From the NCBI RefSeq assembly GCF_001404985.1, contig NZ_JRLF01000007.1, positions 1 to 64,000 on the forward strand: a stretch of DNA of 64,000 bases. Direction: 5' to 3'. Of the stretch, positions 25,871 through 34,396 are shown in pieces (the stretch's first letter is position 1; each line of letters begins with the position of its first letter). This DNA is from Flavobacterium aquidurense. GTDB taxonomy: Bacteria > Bacteroidota > Bacteroidia > Flavobacteriales > Flavobacteriaceae. Both the position numbers and the translations under genes were made by a program. Below the pieces are notes generated by a model. It ran no database searches, had not been told where the DNA came from, and saw nothing but the letters and a program-made list of their open reading frames with translations.

Positions 25871-27226
25871 ATGAAAACACATTTCATCGCCATTGGCGGA
25901 AGTGCCATGCACAATTTAGCATTAGCATTGCATAACAAAGGATATCAGGTAACAGGTAGTGATGATGCTATTTTTGAACCATCAAAATCAAGATTAGATA
26001 AAAAAGGAATTTTACCAGCTGAATTAGGTTGGTTTCCTGAAAAAATTACTGCCGATATTGAGGCTGTAATTCTTGGAATGCATGCAAAAGCAGATAATCC
26101 TGAATTGCTAAAAGCACAGGAATTGGGTTTGAAAATTTATTCTTATCCTGAGTTTTTATACGAGCAATCTAAAAATAAAACGCGTGTTGTAATTGGTGGT
26201 TCTCATGGTAAAACAACCATCACTTCGATGATTTTACACGTGATGCATTATCATAATATCGAAGTTGATTATATGGTAGGAGCACAGCTTGAAGGTTTCG
26301 ACACGATGGTTCATCTAACTGAAGAAAACGATTTTATGGTTTTAGAAGGGGATGAATATCTGTCTTCTCCTATAGACAGACGTCCTAAATTTCATTTATA
26401 TCAACCCAATATTGCATTGATTTCAGGAATTGCCTGGGATCATATCAACGTGTTTCCTACGTATGAAAACTATGTAGAACAATTCGAGATTTTTATTGCT
26501 AAAATTACAAATGGCGGAATTTTGGTTTATAACGAAGACGATTCTGAAGTAAAACGTGTTGCTGAAGCAGCTACGAACCCAATTCGTAAATTAGCATATT
26601 CTACTCCAAAATATAGTGTAAGTGATGGTGTAACTTTATTAGAAACTCCTGAAGGCGATATGCCAATCGAAGTTTTTGGGGGACATAACTTAAATAATCT
26701 TGCCGGAGCCAAATGGATCTGCCAAAACATGGGCGTTGACGAAGCCGATTTCTACGAAGCTATTGCTAGTTTTAAAGGAGCATCTAAGCGTTTAGAAAAA
26801 ATTGCAGAAGGAAAAGGAAAAGTAGCATATAAAGATTTTGCACATTCACCAAGTAAAGTCGCTGCGACTACAAAAGCGGTAAAAGAACAATATCCTGACA
26901 GAAAATTGATAGCATGTTTAGAATTACATACTTATAGTAGTTTAAATGCTGAATTCCTGAAAGAATATGAAGGAGCATTAGAATACGCAGATGTTGCAGT
27001 AGTTTTTTATTCTCCTGATGCAGTTAAAATTAAACAATTAGAAGAAGTAACTTATGAGCAAATTGCAAGTTCTTTTAATCGTGAAGATTTGATTATTTAT
27101 ACCAATCCGGCAGAATTTAAAGAATATCTATTTAACTTAAATCTTGATAATTCGGCTTTATTGTTAATGAGTTCAGGAAATTACGGAGGATTAAATTTTG
27201 ATGAAGTAAAAGGATTGATTAATTAG
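25871..27226 (+). CDS. mpl: UDP-N-acetylmuramate:L-alanyl-gamma-D-glutamyl-meso-diaminopimelate ligase
   Basis: This Mur-ligase paralogue (451 residues) recycles murein tripeptide by joining it to UDP-MurNAc with ATP. It begins HFIAIGGSAMHNLALAL in place of the MurC N-terminus, has the ATP loop IGGSHGKTTITSM, the EGDEYLSSPIDRRPKF block characteristic of Mpl, and the YKDFAHSPSKVAATTKA and LELHTYSSLNAEF segments. MurC itself would lie in the division cluster, which is not in view. The gene is in line with the TPR gene upstream and is followed by a terminator. Confidence 0.93.
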   Translation: MKTHFIAIGGSAMHNLALALHNKGYQVTGSDDAIFEPSKSRLDKKGILPAELGWFPEKITADIEAVILGMHAKADNPELLKAQELGLKIYSYPEFLYEQSKNKTRVVIGGSHGKTTITSMILHVMHYHNIEVDYMVGAQLEGFDTMVHLTEENDFMVLEGDEYLSSPIDRRPKFHLYQPNIALISGIAWDHINVFPTYENYVEQFEIFIAKITNGGILVYNEDDSEVKRVAEAATNPIRKLAYSTPKYSVSDGVTLLETPEGDMPIEVFGGHNLNNLAGAKWICQNMGVDEADFYEAIASFKGASKRLEKIAEGKGKVAYKDFAHSPSKVAATTKAVKEQYPDRKLIACLELHTYSSLNAEFLKEYEGALEYADVAVVFYSPDAVKIKQLEEVTYEQIASSFNREDLIIYTNPAEFKEYLFNLNLDNSALLLMSSGNYGGLNFDEVKGLIN

Positions 27227-27249
27227 TCAATCACATTTGAAAATGAAAT

Positions 27250-27288
27250 AATGTGCCAATTGTAATTTTGTAGTTGGCATTTTTTTTA
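27250..27288 (+). terminator. Probable terminator after mpl
   Basis: TGCCAA (27254-27259) pairs with TTGGCA (27274-27279) across a 14-base loop, followed by TTTTTTTT. The stem is short, so strength is uncertain. Confidence 0.65.
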
Positions 27289-27357
27289 AATACTATTTTG
27301 TAATTTATGAATGATTTTTCTTATTTTTAGATATATTAGCCCTTTAGAATATAGTAA

Positions 27358-27828
27358 ATGAAAGCAAAAATAAATGTTGTAGAAACAACAAGCGAAAATC
27401 CGGATTTTATATCCCTGATCAAAATATTTGACACCTTTTTATGGGAACGATATCCTGAACTCAAAAAGGATTACTGGGGTAATAATTTAATAGAATTTAA
27501 TGCAAATGTTATTCTGATTTATTTTGAAGGAAAAGCCGTTGCAAGTGGCTGTTTTAAAAAATATAATCAAGATACAGTAGAGTTAAAACGAATGTTTGTT
27601 TTACCTGAGGCACGAGGTTTAGGTTTAGCTCAATTAGTAATCAAAGAACTTGAAGAAAAAGCAAGAAACGAAGGTTTTGCCAATATGATTCTTGAAACCC
27701 TTTACAAGCAAATTGAAGCAATAAGTTTATATCAGAAAGTTGGTTTCACGATCATTGAAAATTATGAGCCTTACGTAGGATTGTCGAATAGTGTTTGCAT
27801 GAGTAAGACTATTAAGATATTTTTGTAA
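27358..27828 (+). CDS. GNAT-family N-acetyltransferase
   Basis: The 156-residue protein has the GNAT fold: VELKRMFVLPEARGLGLAQLVIKELEEKA carries the acetyl-CoA loop (R-x-x-G-x-G/A, residues about 91-97), followed by the NMILETLYKQIEAISLYQKVGF helix-strand ending. The substrate cannot be told; it could modify a small molecule or a protein N-terminus. Its stop overlaps the start of radC (TAATG at 27826-27830), so the two are translationally coupled and lead a run of tightly packed genes to 29959. Confidence 0.88.
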   Translation: MKAKINVVETTSENPDFISLIKIFDTFLWERYPELKKDYWGNNLIEFNANVILIYFEGKAVASGCFKKYNQDTVELKRMFVLPEARGLGLAQLVIKELEEKARNEGFANMILETLYKQIEAISLYQKVGFTIIENYEPYVGLSNSVCMSKTIKIFL

Positions 27829-28520
27829 TGAGTACAACTTACATAGCAATCTCAGACTGGTCTGAAGAAGATCGTCCGCGCGAAAAATTAATGACCAAAG
27901 GTAAAGAGGCGTTAAGCAATGCAGAATTGATTGCTATACTTATTGGTTCGGGAAGCCGAAATGAATCTGCGGTTGATTTAAGCAGGCGCATTTTAGCCAG
28001 TGTGAATGATAATTTACACGCTCTGTCAAAATTATCTATTTTGCAATTAATGAATTTTAAAGGAATTGGAGACGCTAAGGCAATTACAATTATAGCAGCT
28101 TTAGAATTAGGCCGCAGAAGAAGATCAGAAGACGCTTCTAAATTAGGTAAAATTACTTCCAGTAAAATTGTTTTCGAGATTATGCAACCGATTATTGGAG
28201 AATTACCACATGAGGAATTTTGGGTGCTTTTTCTTAATAATTCTAATAAAGTAATTTCTAAATCTAAATTGAGTAAAGGAGGGATTACAGGAACAATTGT
28301 TGATGTTCGTATTGTTTTTAAATTAGCTATAGAAAATGGTGCTACTGCGTTGGTTTTATGCCACAATCATCCTTCAGGTAATTTAAAACCAAGCGAAGCT
28401 GATAAAGAGATTACAAAGAAACTAAAAACATCAGGAGAGCTTTTAGATGTTAAAGTTTTAGATCATTTGATTATAACTGAAACAAAATATTATAGTTTTG
28501 TAGATGAAGGAATTTTTTAG
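27828..28520 (+). CDS. radC: RadC-family JAB domain protein
   Basis: The 230-residue protein has an N-terminal helix-hairpin-helix-like part (about 20-100; SNAELIAILIGSGSRNESAVDLS, LMNFKGIGDAKAITIIAALELGRR) and a C-terminal JAB/MPN metalloprotease-like domain. The metal motif is complete: His179-x-His181 in LCHNHPSGNLKPSEAD with Asp192, and an upstream Glu in HEEFWVLFLN. RadC was first named for DNA repair, but that role has been withdrawn, and its activity remains unclear. Start overlaps the GNAT stop by one base; the phosphatase gene follows after 3 bp. Confidence 0.93.
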   Translation: MSTTYIAISDWSEEDRPREKLMTKGKEALSNAELIAILIGSGSRNESAVDLSRRILASVNDNLHALSKLSILQLMNFKGIGDAKAITIIAALELGRRRRSEDASKLGKITSSKIVFEIMQPIIGELPHEEFWVLFLNNSNKVISKSKLSKGGITGTIVDVRIVFKLAIENGATALVLCHNHPSGNLKPSEADKEITKKLKTSGELLDVKVLDHLIITETKYYSFVDEGIF

Positions 28521-28523
28521 CTT

Positions 28524-29210
28524 ATGAATACCACAATTACCGATGTTTTTTTTGATTTAGATCACACACTTTGGGATTTTGATAAAAACTCAGAGATGGC
28601 TTTTGATCGAATTTTTAAAAGTAAATTTCCAGAAATTAAAATACAGGAATTTATAGTTAAATATGCTCCTATAAATCAGGAATGCTGGAAGTTATATCAA
28701 CACGATAAAATCACACATTTAGAATTGCGTTACAATAGATTAAAGTTTTCTTTTGATGCCTTAAATGTTAAGATCTCAGATGAAGATATTAATCAGATCT
28801 CCGAAGATTATATTGAATTCCTAACCGATAATAATCACCTTTTTGATGGTGCAATTGAAGTACTGGAGTATTTAAAACCAAAATATAAACTGCACATCAT
28901 CACAAATGGTTTTGCCAATGTACAGGACAAGAAAATTAGCAATGCCTCACTTTCTGGTTATTTTGATACCATAACAAATTCTGAGCTTGCGGGCGTAAAA
29001 AAGCCAAATAGTATTATCTTTGATTATGCTCTAAATGTTGCTAAAGCCTCAAAAGAAAATAGTATAATGATTGGCGATTGCCTTGATGCAGATGTCAACG
29101 GAGCATTAAATGCCGGTTTGGATGCTATTTTTTTTAATGATAAAAAAGTTCATGCTCCAGAAAATATTAAACAAGTAAACCATTTATTAGAACTAAAAAA
29201 ATATTTATAA
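28524..29210 (+). CDS. HAD-superfamily pyrimidine nucleotide 5'-nucleotidase (YjjG type)
   Basis: The 228-residue protein shows HAD motif I FFDLDHTLWDF (nucleophile Asp11), a helical cap (about 18-95), motif II IITNGF, motif III Lys in GVKKPNSIIFDYAL, and motif IV MIGDCLDADVNGALNAG. The DHTLWDF and NALNAGL-type features are those of YjjG-like phosphatases that remove non-canonical pyrimidine nucleotides. It is third in the packed GNAT-radC-HAD-29213 run, 3 bp from each neighbour, so co-transcription is nearly certain. Confidence 0.9.
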   Translation: MNTTITDVFFDLDHTLWDFDKNSEMAFDRIFKSKFPEIKIQEFIVKYAPINQECWKLYQHDKITHLELRYNRLKFSFDALNVKISDEDINQISEDYIEFLTDNNHLFDGAIEVLEYLKPKYKLHIITNGFANVQDKKISNASLSGYFDTITNSELAGVKKPNSIIFDYALNVAKASKENSIMIGDCLDADVNGALNAGLDAIFFNDKKVHAPENIKQVNHLLELKKYL

Positions 29211-29212
29211 TT

Positions 29213-29959
29213 ATGAGAATTAAATTTTTGTTGATTACGCTTCTTGTTTCAGTTATTGGATTTTCTCAATCCGTTAATGATTATAAAGGGGTTATTGTAC
29301 CTTTGAAATATGATTTTCTTAAGACTGAAAATCAATATAGAATGTCTACAATGACAAAGGCAAATTTAAATAAAGCTGGTTTTCAGGCTTTTTATGGCAA
29401 CGAAGAACTTCCTTCAGGCTTTGGTGATCGTTGTGATCTTTTGTATGTTGATGTAAAAAAAGAAAGTGGTTTTTTGATTACTAAACTTTTTATTGAATTT
29501 AAAGATTGTTACGGTAAAGTAATTTATACCTCGGAGATAGGAAAAAGCAAAGAGAAAGATTATGAAACAGCTTATAGAGAATGTCTTGATTTGGCATTTG
29601 TTTCGGTAAATGCTTTGCATTATAAATACAATGGAAAAAGTTTCACTTCTTCAAAAACAGCAACAGTTCCAACGTCTGCTCCTGTAGCAACTCAGTCCGT
29701 TGTGGCAACTGTCTCAGCTCCGGTTGCAGATATGAAAGATCCTAATTTGTTATATGCTCAACCAACAGAAAACGGATATCAGTTGATCGATAAAACACCA
29801 AAAGTGGTTATGAAGTTGCTAAAGACATCACGTCCTGATTCATTTATTGCCATAAAAGATGGTATTCAGGGATCATTAAACGCAAAAGACAATCAGTGGT
29901 TTTTTGAATATTATAAAAATGATCAATTAGTTTCTGAAAAAGTATCAGTAAAATTCTAA
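29213..29959 (+). CDS. Uncharacterised exported protein
   Basis: I do not recognise a family. The 248-residue protein has a signal peptide (LLITLLVSVIGFSQS), an N-terminal domain of about 130 residues, a low-complexity Ala/Pro/Val/Thr linker (about 148-172; SSKTATVPTSAPVATQSVVA) and a C-terminal 70-residue domain opening NGYQLIDKTPKVVMKLLKTSRPDSFIA. The linker suggests two independent periplasmic or surface domains. It is the last gene of the packed run and ends in a bidirectional terminator shared with rarA. Confidence 0.75.
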   Translation: MRIKFLLITLLVSVIGFSQSVNDYKGVIVPLKYDFLKTENQYRMSTMTKANLNKAGFQAFYGNEELPSGFGDRCDLLYVDVKKESGFLITKLFIEFKDCYGKVIYTSEIGKSKEKDYETAYRECLDLAFVSVNALHYKYNGKSFTSSKTATVPTSAPVATQSVVATVSAPVADMKDPNLLYAQPTENGYQLIDKTPKVVMKLLKTSRPDSFIAIKDGIQGSLNAKDNQWFFEYYKNDQLVSEKVSVKF

Positions 29960-29964
29960 AATAG

Positions 29965-29987
29965 AATACGGTTTCAATAACCGTATT
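29965..29987. terminator. Bidirectional hairpin overlapping the end of rarA
   Basis: Perfect 9-bp arms AATACGGTT and AACCGTATT (29965-29973, 29979-29987) close a 5-base loop. The stem covers the last codons and stop of rarA on the minus strand and lies 6 bp past the stop of the plus-strand gene. T-runs are short, so efficiency is uncertain. Confidence 0.6.
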
Positions 29988-31251
29988 TATCTTTCCAACG
30001 GTTCTTTAAAAATTCACGATTGCTGTTCTCTCTAGAATTGCTTCCGGGATTATAAAGAACCGTTTCTTTTATAGCATCCGGTAAAAATTCCTGCTCTGCA
30101 AAATTATTGGCATAATCGTGTGAATATTTATAATCGTCACCATATCCTAACTCTTTCATAAGTTTGGTTGGTGCATTTCTTAAATGAATAGGAACAGGTA
30201 AATCGCCAGTTTGTTTTACTAATTGCTGAGCATTCCCTATTGCCATATACGATGCATTGCTTTTTGGAGAAGTGGCAAGGTAAATGGCGCACTGACTTAA
30301 TATGATACGGCTTTCAGGATATCCAATAGTTGTTACCGCTTGAAAAGTATTATTTGCCATTATAAAAGCCGTTGGATTTGCGTTGCCAATATCTTCACTT
30401 GACAGAATGAGCATTCGTCTTGCTATAAATTTAACATCTTCGCCGCCTTCAATCATTCTTGCCAGCCAATAAACAGCTCCATTTGGATCGCTGCCACGAA
30501 TTGATTTTATAAATGCTGAAACAATATCATAATGTTGTTCACCGCTTTTGTCGTATAAAACCGTATTTTGTTGTACTAATTCAAAAACACGATCGTTTGT
30601 TATTGTTATTTCATCACCTGAGGATGCATTAACGACAAGTTCAAAAATATTAAGCAATTTTCTTCCGTCTCCGCCAGAAAGTCGGAGCAAAGCTTCAGTT
30701 TCTTTTAAAGTGATGTTTTTAGAGGCTAAATAAGAGTCTGTTTTCATTGCCCGATGAAGTAAAGCTTCCAAATCTGCTTTTGTAAAAGCATTCAATATAT
30801 AAACTTGGCAACGTGACAATAGTGCAGGAATAACTTCAAAACTTGGATTTTCAGTTGTTGCGCCAATAAGAGTAATCCACCCTTTTTCGACTGCTGCTAA
30901 AAGAGAATCTTGCTGTGATTTACTGAATCGGTGAATCTCATCAATAAATAAAATAGGATTTTTTGCCGTAAATAGTCCACCGCTTTGTTTCGCTTTTTCG
31001 ATTACATCACGAATGTCTTTAACACCCGAATTTATGGCACTTAAAATATAAAAAGGACGTTTTGATTCCTGGGCAATAATTTGAGCAAGAGTTGTCTTTC
31101 CTGTTCCAGGCGGACCCCAAAAAATCAAGGATGGAATTATTCCTTTCGAAATTTGTTGCGTTAACGAGCCATTTGGTCCAACCAAATGACTTTGACTAAT
31201 ATAATCTTCTAATTGTTGTGGGCGAATACGCTCGGCTAAAGGTGCTTCCAT
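29974..31251 (-). CDS. rarA: Replication-associated recombination protein A (AAA+ ATPase)
   Basis: RarA (MgsA) is a clamp-loader-like AAA+ ATPase acting at stalled replication forks. The 425-residue protein begins [23 protein letters not shown] and has Walker [15 protein letters not shown], Walker [17 protein letters not shown], sensor [11 protein letters not shown], and the C-terminal block ([44 protein letters not shown]). Length and motif order are full for the family. It is a lone minus-strand gene, convergent with the packed GNAT-radC run and divergent from the rhomboid gene. Confidence 0.96.
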   Translation of the reverse strand: MEAPLAERIRPQQLEDYISQSHLVGPNGSLTQQISKGIIPSLIFWGPPGTGKTTLAQIIAQESKRPFYILSAINSGVKDIRDVIEKAKQSGGLFTAKNPILFIDEIHRFSKSQQDSLLAAVEKGWITLIGATTENPSFEVIPALLSRCQVYILNAFTKADLEALLHRAMKTDSYLASKNITLKETEALLRLSGGDGRKLLNIFELVVNASSGDEITITNDRVFELVQQNTVLYDKSGEQHYDIVSAFIKSIRGSDPNGAVYWLARMIEGGEDVKFIARRMLILSSEDIGNANPTAFIMANNTFQAVTTIGYPESRIILSQCAIYLATSPKSNASYMAIGNAQQLVKQTGDLPVPIHLRNAPTKLMKELGYGDDYKYSHDYANNFAEQEFLPDAIKETVLYNPGSNSRENSNREFLKNRWKDKYGY

Positions 31252-31399
31252 TTTGTAAAATTACTATTTTCAATTTAATTTAATAGTTTTAAAGAGTTAC
31301 AAATCATAACAAAGGATATTGAGATTGTAGCTGACAAAATATCAGTAAATTGTATTTGGATAGTTTTTTGATGACAAATAATTCTCTACACTCTTAAAC

Positions 31400-32161
31400 A
31401 TGAATGATAATCATTTTAAATTTTCAAATGCAGTAATTGGACTTCCTGTATTTTTTGTGCTTTTCTTGTGGATTATCTATTGGGTTCAAATTCGATTTGA
31501 TTTTGATTTTTATCAAAACGGAATTTATCCCCGTGATTTTTCAGGCTTGCAAGGTGTTTTGTTTAGCCCTTTTATACATGAAAATTTAGACCATTTATAT
31601 AATAACTCTATTCCGCTTTTAGTATTATTAGCAGCATTGCAATTTTTTTATCCAAAACAATCTTTTTCGGTAATTGTTTTCGGGATCTTATTTTCAGGTT
31701 TAATAACTTGGATTATCGGTCGGGAAAATTATCATATTGGTGCCAGTGGGTTAATTTATGTTTTGGTGAGCTTTATTTTCTTTAAAGGCATTCAAACCCG
31801 TTATTATAGATTAGTTGCACTTTCATTTTCGGTGGTTTTGCTTTATGGAGGAATGATTTGGTATGTTTTTCCGGATGTAGATAAAACAATTTCCTGGGAA
31901 GGACATTTGGCCGGTTTTATTACAGGATTTGCAATGTCTCTAATTTACAAAACACCTGATTATGCAAAACCTATTGTTTATGATTGGCAAAAACCGGATT
32001 TTAATCCTGAGGAGGATGCTTTTATGAAACATTTTGATGAAAACGGGAACTTTGTAAATACAGAAATTCCTGAAGAGGAAGAGAATCCTTATAACTACTT
32101 TAATTCTAATCTTTCGGTTAATTATACTATAACCAAAACAGAATCAGACGATAAAATATAA
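31400..32161 (+). CDS. Rhomboid-family intramembrane serine protease
   Basis: The 253-residue protein has about six membrane segments. The catalytic pair is visible: Ser116 in HIGASGLIYVLVSF and His169 in WEGHLAGFITGF. An HENLDHLYNNSIPLLVLLAAL segment corresponds to the conserved HxxxxHxxxN helix. After the membrane part, a soluble acidic tail of about 60 residues (FNPEEDAFMKHFDENGNFVN...) follows. Substrates are unknown. The start at 31400 is the only good ATG ahead of the first membrane helix. Confidence 0.92.
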   Translation: MNDNHFKFSNAVIGLPVFFVLFLWIIYWVQIRFDFDFYQNGIYPRDFSGLQGVLFSPFIHENLDHLYNNSIPLLVLLAALQFFYPKQSFSVIVFGILFSGLITWIIGRENYHIGASGLIYVLVSFIFFKGIQTRYYRLVALSFSVVLLYGGMIWYVFPDVDKTISWEGHLAGFITGFAMSLIYKTPDYAKPIVYDWQKPDFNPEEDAFMKHFDENGNFVNTEIPEEEENPYNYFNSNLSVNYTITKTESDDKI

Positions 32162-32191
32162 GTAGCAATATTTAAATTGATATTAAAAGAG

Positions 32192-32199
32192 TAATTTTG
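32192..32199 (+). promoter_or_regulatory. Possible -7 element (TAATTTTG) before the 32229 gene
   Basis: TAATTTTG matches TAnnTTTG and lies 29 bp ahead of the start. No TTG is found at the normal 19-20 bp upstream. Confidence 0.4.
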
Positions 32200-32228
32200 T
32201 TAATGCTCTAATTTTAATTTAAGGTGTT

Positions 32229-32732
32229 ATGAGGAAGATATACTTAATACTTGTGGTTTTGTTGATCTTAACTAATTCAGCGTTATTAGCTCAATGTAAA
32301 ATAAAAAACAGAGTACTTGCTGATGGTACAATGATGTATTATTTTGATCCCGCTGATTTTTATATAACAAAATCAAAATCATTAAAGATTAATATCGTAA
32401 CAGATAAGGAACATTATTTTGTAGCCTTGCAACCATTTCCTTTTCCGTCCAGAAAAGAAGGTAAAAAAATTAAAGATGATTTAATTATTCATCTGGCTGA
32501 CCAAAAACAATATAAACTAAGTCATTATGATACACAGTACAGACATAATGATTCGATTATGCAAGTGCTTTATTTAATAGATGAAAAAGATTTAATTGCT
32601 TTTTCTAAGTTTGAAGCAGTACTTGCAGAAATTAATATGCAAGGCACGGAGTTTGTGCGTGATTATACTTTTAAATTGCATAAAGATGCTATAATAAAAC
32701 AATTGGCATGTTTATTAAAAGAGGATAAATAA
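32229..32732 (+). CDS. Uncharacterised exported protein
   Basis: The 167-residue protein has a signal peptide (YLILVVLLILTNSALLAQ) and a compact mature part starting CKIKNRVLADGTMMYYFDPADFYITKSKSLKINIVTDK. No family is recognised. It is convergent with the DUF2490 gene, with only 4 bp between the two stops, and follows the rhomboid gene by 67 bp. A Cys directly after the Ala-Gln cleavage site could be a lipoprotein Cys, but the preceding residues are not a good lipobox. Confidence 0.7.
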   Translation: MRKIYLILVVLLILTNSALLAQCKIKNRVLADGTMMYYFDPADFYITKSKSLKINIVTDKEHYFVALQPFPFPSRKEGKKIKDDLIIHLADQKQYKLSHYDTQYRHNDSIMQVLYLIDEKDLIAFSKFEAVLAEINMQGTEFVRDYTFKLHKDAIIKQLACLLKEDK

Positions 32733-32736
32733 AATA

Positions 32737-33537
32737 CTACTCTTCAGTTGAAGCTTCGTTTTTATGGAGTAATTTTTTATTAAGATTTTTGAATAAATTA
32801 TTAAAAGTTACAGTCAATGATGCTGCGTTCACAATTTGATTTTGCTCATCTCTTGGTAAAAATTCATTTGCATAAGTCAACTCGACCTGTATATCATCTG
32901 AAAATAAATAACCCGCACCAAGATTTAATCTGTTTCGATCAAAGAAACTAAGACCTGTAACTTTCGTTCCGGATTTAAAAAAAAGCTCATCTGAAGCTAT
33001 TATGTAAACAACCCCTTCTCTTAATATTTTACTATTAATTGGTTTTAAATATTTTATTTGTTGACGATATCGTAAAACATTATCATAGTCCCCATCTTCA
33101 TTTCGCATATGTCTTAGTTCCATTCTCATTCTGGTGCTTAAGGTGTATCCAGTTTTATGAATGTAGTATATTCCCTGTAAAGCAAATCTTATTTCGGGAG
33201 ATTTAAATTGACCAATTTCCGGAACATCCTTGTTGTAATTATAAGCTAAAAAAGAAGACACCTTCCATCGGGGAGAGTAATAATAATGCCCCCAAGCTCT
33301 AATGGATCTTTGTATGTTTTGTTGAAAGATATTAGAAGAAGATTCTGTACTGCTGTAAGCGGCACCAAGATTTAATTCAGTAGACCATTTTTCATTAATA
33401 GTCCTGTTAAACTGAATCTCATTCCAAAATTGATTATAGGTAGTGGTTTGCCCATAGTTAATACTTGTAATTAAAAATATTACAAGTATTAAACTAAGTT
33501 TTTTAAGCAATATGTTTTGAATAGGTTTTAAAGACAT
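32737..33537 (-). CDS. DUF2490-family outer-membrane beta-barrel protein
   Basis: The 266-residue protein has a signal peptide ending SINYGQ and the DUF2490 opening TTYNQFWNEIQFNRTINEKWSTELNLGAAY, followed by alternating strands such as WKVSSFLAYNYN, LSTRMRMELRHMRN and NLGAGYLFSDDIQVELTYANEF. The family is predicted to be outer-membrane barrels of unknown role. The open frame begins at a TTG (33540), but ATG 33537 is the natural start. rlmB is 37 bp upstream of it on the same strand, so the pair could share a transcript. Confidence 0.82.
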   Translation of the reverse strand: MSLKPIQNILLKKLSLILVIFLITSINYGQTTTYNQFWNEIQFNRTINEKWSTELNLGAAYSSTESSSNIFQQNIQRSIRAWGHYYYSPRWKVSSFLAYNYNKDVPEIGQFKSPEIRFALQGIYYIHKTGYTLSTRMRMELRHMRNEDGDYDNVLRYRQQIKYLKPINSKILREGVVYIIASDELFFKSGTKVTGLSFFDRNRLNLGAGYLFSDDIQVELTYANEFLPRDEQNQIVNAASLTVTFNNLFKNLNKKLLHKNEASTEE

Positions 33538-33577
33538 CAATTATCATATTTGTTTGCCACCTTATTCTTTGGGTTAT

Positions 33578-34312
33578 TTAACTTCTTTGGCGTACAGCTT
33601 CGTATAAAAATGCTCCACAAGCTACAGAAACGTTAAGAGATCCTATTGATCCAAACATTGGCAATTTTGCTTTTTCATCAACGATTTTAAGAACAGAAGG
33701 ATTTATTCCTCTATCTTCAGATCCCATTATAATTGCTACTGGTTCGTTTAATGCTATGTCGTAAATATTCTGGTCTGTTTTCTCTGTTGCAGCAACTGTT
33801 TTAATTCCTGAGCCCTGAAGGTAGAAAATAGCATCTTTAATATGTTCAACTTTACAAATAGGCACATTAAATACAGCTCCAGCTGAAGTTTTAACAGTAT
33901 CACCATTCACAGGTGCTGAACCCGCTTTTTGAACAATAATTCCGTTTACACCAGTGCATTCTGCTGTTCTTATGATAGCGCCAAAATTTCGTGCATCAGA
34001 AATTTGATCTAATATTAGAAATAAAGGTTTTGAACCAGAAGCGATTGTTGATTCAACTAAATGTTCTAATTCTATAAAACCAATAGGGGAGATAGTCGCA
34101 ACAGCTCCCTGATGATTGTTTGGTGTTAGGCGATTTAGTTTTTCTACAGGTACATAGGAGAAATTAATGTTGGCGCGTTTCATCACTTTCATTAAATCTT
34201 TCATTAATTCTCCAGAAATTTCTTTTTGTATAAATACTTTATCAACTTCTTTTCCTGCTTGAATTGCTTCTATAATGGCTCTAATTCCAAATATTTGATG
34301 TTCTTTTTCCAT
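33578..34312 (-). CDS. rlmB: 23S rRNA (guanosine-2'-O-)-methyltransferase, RlmB/TrmH family
   Basis: This SPOUT methyltransferase methylates the 2'-O of G2251 in 23S rRNA. The 244-residue protein has an N-terminal substrate-binding domain (FGIRAIIEAIQAGKEVDKVFIQ) and the trefoil-knot SPOUT domain with ILDQISDARNFGAIIRTAECTGVNGII, AIIMGSEDRGINPSVL and PMFGSIGSLNVSVACGAFLYEAVRQ. The NVS-V-A ending is the knot motif 3. The strong terminator at 34347 isolates it from the susD gene upstream. Confidence 0.95.
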   Translation of the reverse strand: MEKEHQIFGIRAIIEAIQAGKEVDKVFIQKEISGELMKDLMKVMKRANINFSYVPVEKLNRLTPNNHQGAVATISPIGFIELEHLVESTIASGSKPLFLILDQISDARNFGAIIRTAECTGVNGIIVQKAGSAPVNGDTVKTSAGAVFNVPICKVEHIKDAIFYLQGSGIKTVAATEKTDQNIYDIALNEPVAIIMGSEDRGINPSVLKIVDEKAKLPMFGSIGSLNVSVACGAFLYEAVRQRS

Positions 34313-34346
34313 GGGACAAATATAGGTATAATGTTTATATAAAAAA

Positions 34347-34374
34347 AAACCACTCTGAATGAACAGAGTGGTTT
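34347..34374 (-). terminator. Terminator of the second susC-susD pair
   Basis: Eleven-bp arms AAACCACTCTG and CAGAGTGGTTT with a T-run on the minus strand, 23 bp after the stop of the SusD-like gene. Confidence 0.88.
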
Positions 34375-34396
34375 AATATATTTATTCGAGATAAAA

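Noticed and set aside
27839..28366. Minus-strand open frame of 175 codons opposite radC
   Set aside because: RadC motifs are intact on the plus strand and the antisense product resembles no protein; a chance shadow.
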